Position numbers and translations under genes: made by a program. Below, one piece after another: positions 5,912 to 8,415 of a DNA stretch of 8,415 bases. The notes under the pieces are model-generated. The model worked only from the letters and a program-made list of their open reading frames with translations. It was not told where the DNA came from and searched no databases. Numbering within the stretch: position 1 is the first letter of the stretch; each line of letters opens with the position of its first letter. The stretch spans positions 1 to 8,415 of the forward strand of contig JANXVQ010000461.1 in the NCBI GenBank assembly GCA_025351545.1, read 5' to 3'. This stretch comes from Spirosoma sp. (GTDB lineage: Bacteria; Bacteroidota; Bacteroidia; Cytophagales; Spirosomataceae).

Positions 5912-6409
5912 CTATGAAGCTACGGCTACGACCGGGGCCGCCGGTGCAACAACCGGGGCTACTACGGCTACGGCTTTCTTTACATCTACTGCGTTTGGCC
6001 CTTTGGGGGTCATTTCAACAGTAAACGTCACTTTATCATGTTCAGTAATGGCATCTCTCAACCCATTGATATGAACAAAAATACTGTCCTGAGTTTGTAA
6101 GTCTTTAATAAAACCATAGCCTTTAGAATCATTAAAGAAGGTTACAACCCCTTGTCTAATCAAGTCCTGCGGATCAACTGGTTCCTGTTTGGCTACCCCA
6201 ATCTGGATGTCTTCCTGATCAATTCTCTTCTTTTTCCGAGGATCGGGAGGAGTCGAGGAAATATTGCCATTTTCATCCACATAAGCCAGCATTTCGTCAA
6301 GGCGTAACCCTTTTACGGCATTGGCTTTACGGTCTTCGCGCTTTTCTTCTTTGTCTTTTCTCTTTTTTTGTCTTGCCTTTTCTTTTTCTTTTTTACTAAA
6401 TGTCTCCAT
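5912..6409 (-). CDS. Cold-shock-domain RNA-binding protein with basic N-terminal extension
   Basis: This 165-residue protein starts METFSKKEKEKARQKKRKDK, a highly charged, probably coiled or disordered stretch to about residue 30. A linker follows, then the cold-shock domain (about 86-146) with RNP1 KGYGFI (96-101) and RNP2 SIFVHI (109-114). Cold-shock domains bind single-stranded RNA or DNA and act as RNA chaperones. This long form with a lysine-rich N-terminus is common in Bacteroidetes, where ordinary CspA proteins are about 65-70 residues. The last 20 residues are almost only Ala, Val and Pro (VAVVAPVVAPAAPVVAVAS); such a tail is not part of the domain and is probably disordered. The 385-bp gene-free stretch upstream could hold a long 5' leader, as often found for cold-shock genes. 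Confidence 0.9.
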   Translation of the reverse strand: METFSKKEKEKARQKKRKDKEEKREDRKANAVKGLRLDEMLAYVDENGNISSTPPDPRKKKRIDQEDIQIGVAKQEPVDPQDLIRQGVVTFFNDSKGYGFIKDLQTQDSIFVHINGLRDAITEHDKVTFTVEMTPKGPNAVDVKKAVAVVAPVVAPAAPVVAVAS

Positions 6410-6794
6410 CCCTTATTTTTATTCTTGTGAGTTTAACATGCCTGTTGGGGCATAGCGTATATCGAAAGAGGTGACCTAAGTAGATTGAAAACCTGATTAT
6501 CAATGCGGATTTAGCCGCCCACCTTTTATTTAACCAAAAACGACCAGAATAAGTTGATGGTCTTGGGGTTGATTCTCAATTTGAGAAGTACTTACCATAC
6601 TGTAGTACTCCTTCAGCAGGAGCGACGTATACTCGAAAGTGGGTTTAATCCCCGTCAAGGGCCTAACTGACACGTTATAGTACAAGGAAATGGACACATA
6701 AATTAACAGAAATAATGAAAAGTCTGTACAATTTATATAACGAAAGGCAGTATAAATACTAAAGTGGCATCAAAAAATAGTCCTCTTGGTTAGT
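6410..6794. other. 385-bp non-coding stretch upstream of the cold-shock gene
   Basis: No ORF of convincing length or composition is seen on either strand. The stretch is AT-rich near 6660-6780. It contains a 15-bp palindrome (6573-6587), a CTCCT-TCAGC-AGGAG mini-hairpin (6608-6622) and a TGCC-CCAACA-GGCA hairpin on the minus strand (6440-6453), which lies close to the cold-shock ATG. It may hold the cold-shock promoter and a structured leader. No clear TAnnTTTG box was found. Confidence 0.45.
6573..6587. repeat. 15-bp palindrome TTCTCAA-T-TTGAGAA
   Basis: Perfect 7-bp arms around one central base, 164 bp upstream of the cold-shock ATG. It has the size and symmetry of an operator for a dimeric repressor, but no regulator is evident nearby. 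Confidence 0.4.
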
Positions 6795-7094
6795 TTAATT
6801 GCCCGTCTGTATTCGATTAAGCAGAGTAGCCATGGTTTCATTTAACATCTCTACAACATCGGTTACCAGCACCGCCGGACGTTGAATAAAACAGTGTTCA
6901 GGCAACATGGCCGGATCGTTTTTCGAGTCTGCATCAGGTAAAACCCTAAGGCATACTATACCCGCTTCCATGCGGGAAAAATAACACCACTGGACGCCAT
7001 CAACACTGTCAAAACCGATTAGTTCGCCGGTTTGAATGGTCTCGCTACGTGTCAGTAGATCCGATAAAGGAATAAGAGTTTGGTAAGTTGTCAT
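6795..7094 (-). CDS. Hypothetical protein, 99 residues
   Basis: The ORF starts MTTYQTLIPLSDLLTRSETI at 7094 and ends at TAA 6795. I do not recognise it. It is mildly acidic, with no signal peptide or membrane segment. The segment GELIGFDSVDGVQWCYFSRMEAGIVCLRVL (about 23-52) looks like alternating beta strands; the C-terminal part VVEMLNETMATLLNRIQ is a probable amphipathic helix. Two cysteines (37, 48) are not in a metal motif. It follows the 80-residue gene by 38 bp on the same strand, so the two probably form an operon. Its open length and same-strand pairing support it as a gene; function is unknown. Confidence 0.6.
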   Translation of the reverse strand: MTTYQTLIPLSDLLTRSETIQTGELIGFDSVDGVQWCYFSRMEAGIVCLRVLPDADSKNDPAMLPEHCFIQRPAVLVTDVVEMLNETMATLLNRIQTGN

Positions 7095-7132
7095 GTAAAC
7101 TCGACAAAACTGTAACTATTGATTAGGCCCTT

Positions 7133-7375
7133 TTACTCCTGTTGAGATTCGAAAATAGCCATTGCTTTATCAATCGTCTCGTCGTCTATGCCATCAATCG
7201 TTAGTTCGTTGTCATTCTCCACGTTGCTGACGACCGTTACTGTTGTCATGTCCAGGCCGGGATCGACCAGAAACAGCGCAGCTCTAAATCGTTCTTCGAT
7301 CCGACGGTTCAATACATCGTTGATGTCATGCGTAAGCGCGTGAGCTAATTGGGTTTCTTCTTTATTACTAAGCAT
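7133..7375 (-). CDS. Hypothetical acidic protein, 80 residues
   Basis: The ORF from ATG 7375 starts MLSNKEETQLAHALTHDIND. I do not recognise the family. The first 35 residues read as a helix with mixed charge (IEERFRAALFLVDPG). The central VTVVSNVENDNELTIDGI suggests short beta strands, and the tail DDETIDKAMAIFESQQE is a strongly acidic helix. No signal peptide, membrane segment or Cys. It is followed 38 bp later on the same strand by the 99-residue gene. Small paired acidic and neutral proteins can be partners (for example antitoxin-like or immunity-like), but nothing in the sequence requires this. Upstream, TACCTTTA (7416-7409) is a one-mismatch -7 box with no clear -33. Confidence 0.55.
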   Translation of the reverse strand: MLSNKEETQLAHALTHDINDVLNRRIEERFRAALFLVDPGLDMTTVTVVSNVENDNELTIDGIDDETIDKAMAIFESQQE

Positions 7376-7784
7376 GCGTAAAGGTTAGTTTAAAGGCGTT
7401 TTGGGCGATAAAGGTAATAGAACAAAGTAGTTTGTAACTTATTTGACCCGTCTATTTGTAGATATAATAGCGCTTCGAGCTTGCAATTTACCCCAAATGG
7501 CAATTTTTAATAAATAGGTCGTACTATGAAGCCAAACTGCGACTTAAGTCTAATGTTCAGGAAAATTCTATTTGTTAATGAAACCTTAATCATTTCCATT
7601 GATTCGACCCATGCCGACTGAAGATAGCCACTTTATAGCCATGCTTCTCAAGCTTGATGTTTTGTACTTTTCGGTGAAAATAGACCCCAGGGGTCATAGG
7701 ATAAGTGTGATTAGCAGTAGATTAACGTGAGTTTCAGCCTTTTATGGGGTAGTTGGCCGTTGTTGAGCGCCAATCTATCCACCC
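7376..7784. other. 409-bp gene-poor stretch between divergent genes
   Basis: No recognisable gene. The segment is AT-rich, unlike the coding parts. It holds a 13-bp palindrome (7683-7695) and, on the minus strand, a 35-codon open frame (7697-7590, starting MTPGVYFHRKVQN) of unknown status. It must contain the promoters of the two divergent neighbours (7375 minus and 7785 plus), but no full consensus was found. Confidence 0.45.
7683..7695. repeat. 13-bp palindrome GACCCC-A-GGGGTC
   Basis: Perfect 6-bp G/C-rich arms around one central base in an otherwise AT-rich stretch, 90 bp upstream of the WYL-regulator ATG. Position and symmetry suit an operator, perhaps for autoregulation of the regulator. 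There is no T-run, so a terminator is unlikely. Confidence 0.4.
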
Positions 7785-8252
7785 ATGTCCGACGTAACGC
7801 GTACCCTCAAGCTGATCCGGCTGCTGAAACAGCGGCCCGGCAAAACCCTCACGCAGTTAGCCCAAATTCTGGAATGCAGTCCGCGCCACGCCCGGCGATT
7901 CATGGATGCTCTGGAAGAGGCTGGATTCATCATCGACAAAGAAGGAAAACGACCACCCCGGTTTTATCTCTTTGAAGACGAACGGCGGCAACAGGCCGAC
8001 TTCACCGAAGAAGAAGTGCAATTGCTAAGGCAGGCATTGGCCGCTATTCCAGGTCCCAATCCACTGCTTGCTCCGCTCCGGCAGAAAGTTTTCCAATACT
8101 CTATCAGGGCTAGGCTGTTACGCGATTCTTGGGCGGCATTCGCGATCAGTAAAAAAATATTTCGCATATATGTTGTATATATCACATCAAAGTTTGAGGT
8201 TTGTAGCGCGAGACCTAGTTTTTCCTTACCTTTTCCGAATTTATTAAGATAA
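7785..8252 (+). pseudogene. WYL-type transcriptional regulator, N-terminal third only
   Basis: The first about 104 residues start MSDVTRTLKLIRLLKQRPGK and show the helix-turn-helix of YafY-like WYL regulators: TLTQLAQILECSPRHARRFMDALEEAG (21-47), followed by the beta-wing KRPPRFYLF and the linker FTEEEVQLLRQALAAI (73-88). Intact proteins are about 310-330 residues, with a ligand-sensing WYL domain and a C-terminal extension. Here the similarity ends at QKVF near 8095-8100, where an alternating helix leading to the WYL domain should follow, and the frame ends in unrelated AT-rich sequence at 8252. The sensor domain is missing, so a regulated function is lost; a free DNA-binding fragment could still be made. 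The break coincides with a shift in base composition, suggesting an insertion or rearrangement joint. Confidence 0.85.
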
Positions 8253-8415
8253 AGCCATTTTGTAAGTAGGGTTGAAATTCTTAAGAAATAAGGAAGCGGT
8301 GCTCGTATGAAACAAAACGTCGACTGGTGATTCTTTGGCGAGACCCCAGTCGACATTTTCTTAACTATAACATTAAACCAGTGGTCTAATGAACTACAAA
8401 GGTAATCAATCACCG
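8100..8415. other. AT-rich foreign segment at the right edge, no gene recognised
   Basis: Beyond the WYL break the base composition drops to AT-rich (for example ATATTTCGCATATATG near 8158-8173) and no protein is recognised on either strand. It contains a 10-bp palindrome TTCTTAAGAA (8278-8287), a hairpin (8314-8359), a 7-codon open frame (8307-8330, MKQNVDW), and an ATG at 8389 (MNYKGNQSP) that could start a gene beyond the edge. This would fit the end of an inserted element, but neither terminal inverted repeats nor a target-site duplication can be shown within the window. Confidence 0.4.
8314..8359. repeat. Long hairpin flanked by A and T tracts
   Basis: GTCGACTGG (8319-8327) pairs perfectly with CCAGTCGAC (8346-8354) around an 18-base loop. 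Outside it, AAAA (8314-8317) faces TTTT (8356-8359) across one mismatched pair, giving a stem of about 14 positions. The A/T tracts could make it act as a weak terminator in both directions, but the loop is long for that. It begins inside a 7-codon open frame and lies 30 bases before the ATG at 8389. Confidence 0.55.

Noticed and set aside
7447..7470. TTGACC...TATAAT as a housekeeping promoter of proteobacterial type
   Set aside because: The spacing is only 14 bases, and the rest of the window uses the Bacteroidetes consensus.
7682..8349. AGACCCCAG shared by the 7683 palindrome and the 8346 hairpin as a repeat pair or element ends
   Set aside because: Only 9 bases match and the flanks differ, which is within chance for a window of this size.
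7964..8356. Minus-strand open frame of about 130 codons (start MSTGVSPKNHQS) with a TACCTTTG box upstream (8404-8397)
   Set aside because: Its C-terminal part is antisense to the well-supported WYL regulator and becomes Ser/Cys/Arg-rich, as shadow frames do. The -33 box would lie outside the window and no family is recognisable.

Overview
The window most resembles a member of the Bacteroidetes, probably Cytophagales and close to Spirosoma. This rests on three things: a DUF6660-like / TonB-dependent receptor / cation diffusion facilitator gene set, a basic-tailed cold-shock protein and Cys-rich CWC protein typical of that phylum, and promoter-like TAnnTTTG (-7) boxes, two of them placed a few bases before an ATG as in leaderless genes. 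No search could be run, so the genus is an inference.

Layout, left to right. At 1-330 (minus) is the 5' end of a dead thioredoxin-reductase-like flavoprotein. Its promoter overlaps a striking 45-bp inverted repeat (362-406). At 438-3980 (minus) is the intact functional core: a small secreted Cys/His-rich protein, then a full-length TonB-dependent receptor, then a Zn/Co/Cd-type CDF exporter coupled by a 1-bp gap. These look like one metal-handling operon driven by a promoter near 3986-3993. From about 4104 to 5160 (plus) lies a decayed metE (cobalamin-independent methionine synthase) remnant that runs into a decayed PAS-domain fragment. An apparently intact CWC-type Cys-rich protein follows (5138-5386), then an overlapping acyl-CoA thioesterase that breaks off after about 56 residues.

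The break in the thioesterase abuts a strong minus-strand terminator (5555-5582). That terminator serves a 59-residue ORF (5620-5799), which lies downstream of a cold-shock-domain protein (5912-6409). Two small unrecognised minus-strand genes (6795-7375) follow, then a 409-bp gene-poor stretch, then the N-terminal third of a WYL-type transcriptional regulator (7785 to about 8100). This regulator is cut by an AT-rich segment with a long hairpin that runs to the window edge.

The main theme is decay. Five genes are broken (flavoprotein, metE, PAS, thioesterase, WYL regulator) and sit among intact accessory genes. Such a mosaic suggests a plasmid, a genomic island, or a rearrangement-prone chromosomal segment. 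The metal operon is the clearest working system. I found no convincing CRISPR array, tRNA, rRNA, or complete insertion sequence, and no wholly new system that I can defend.
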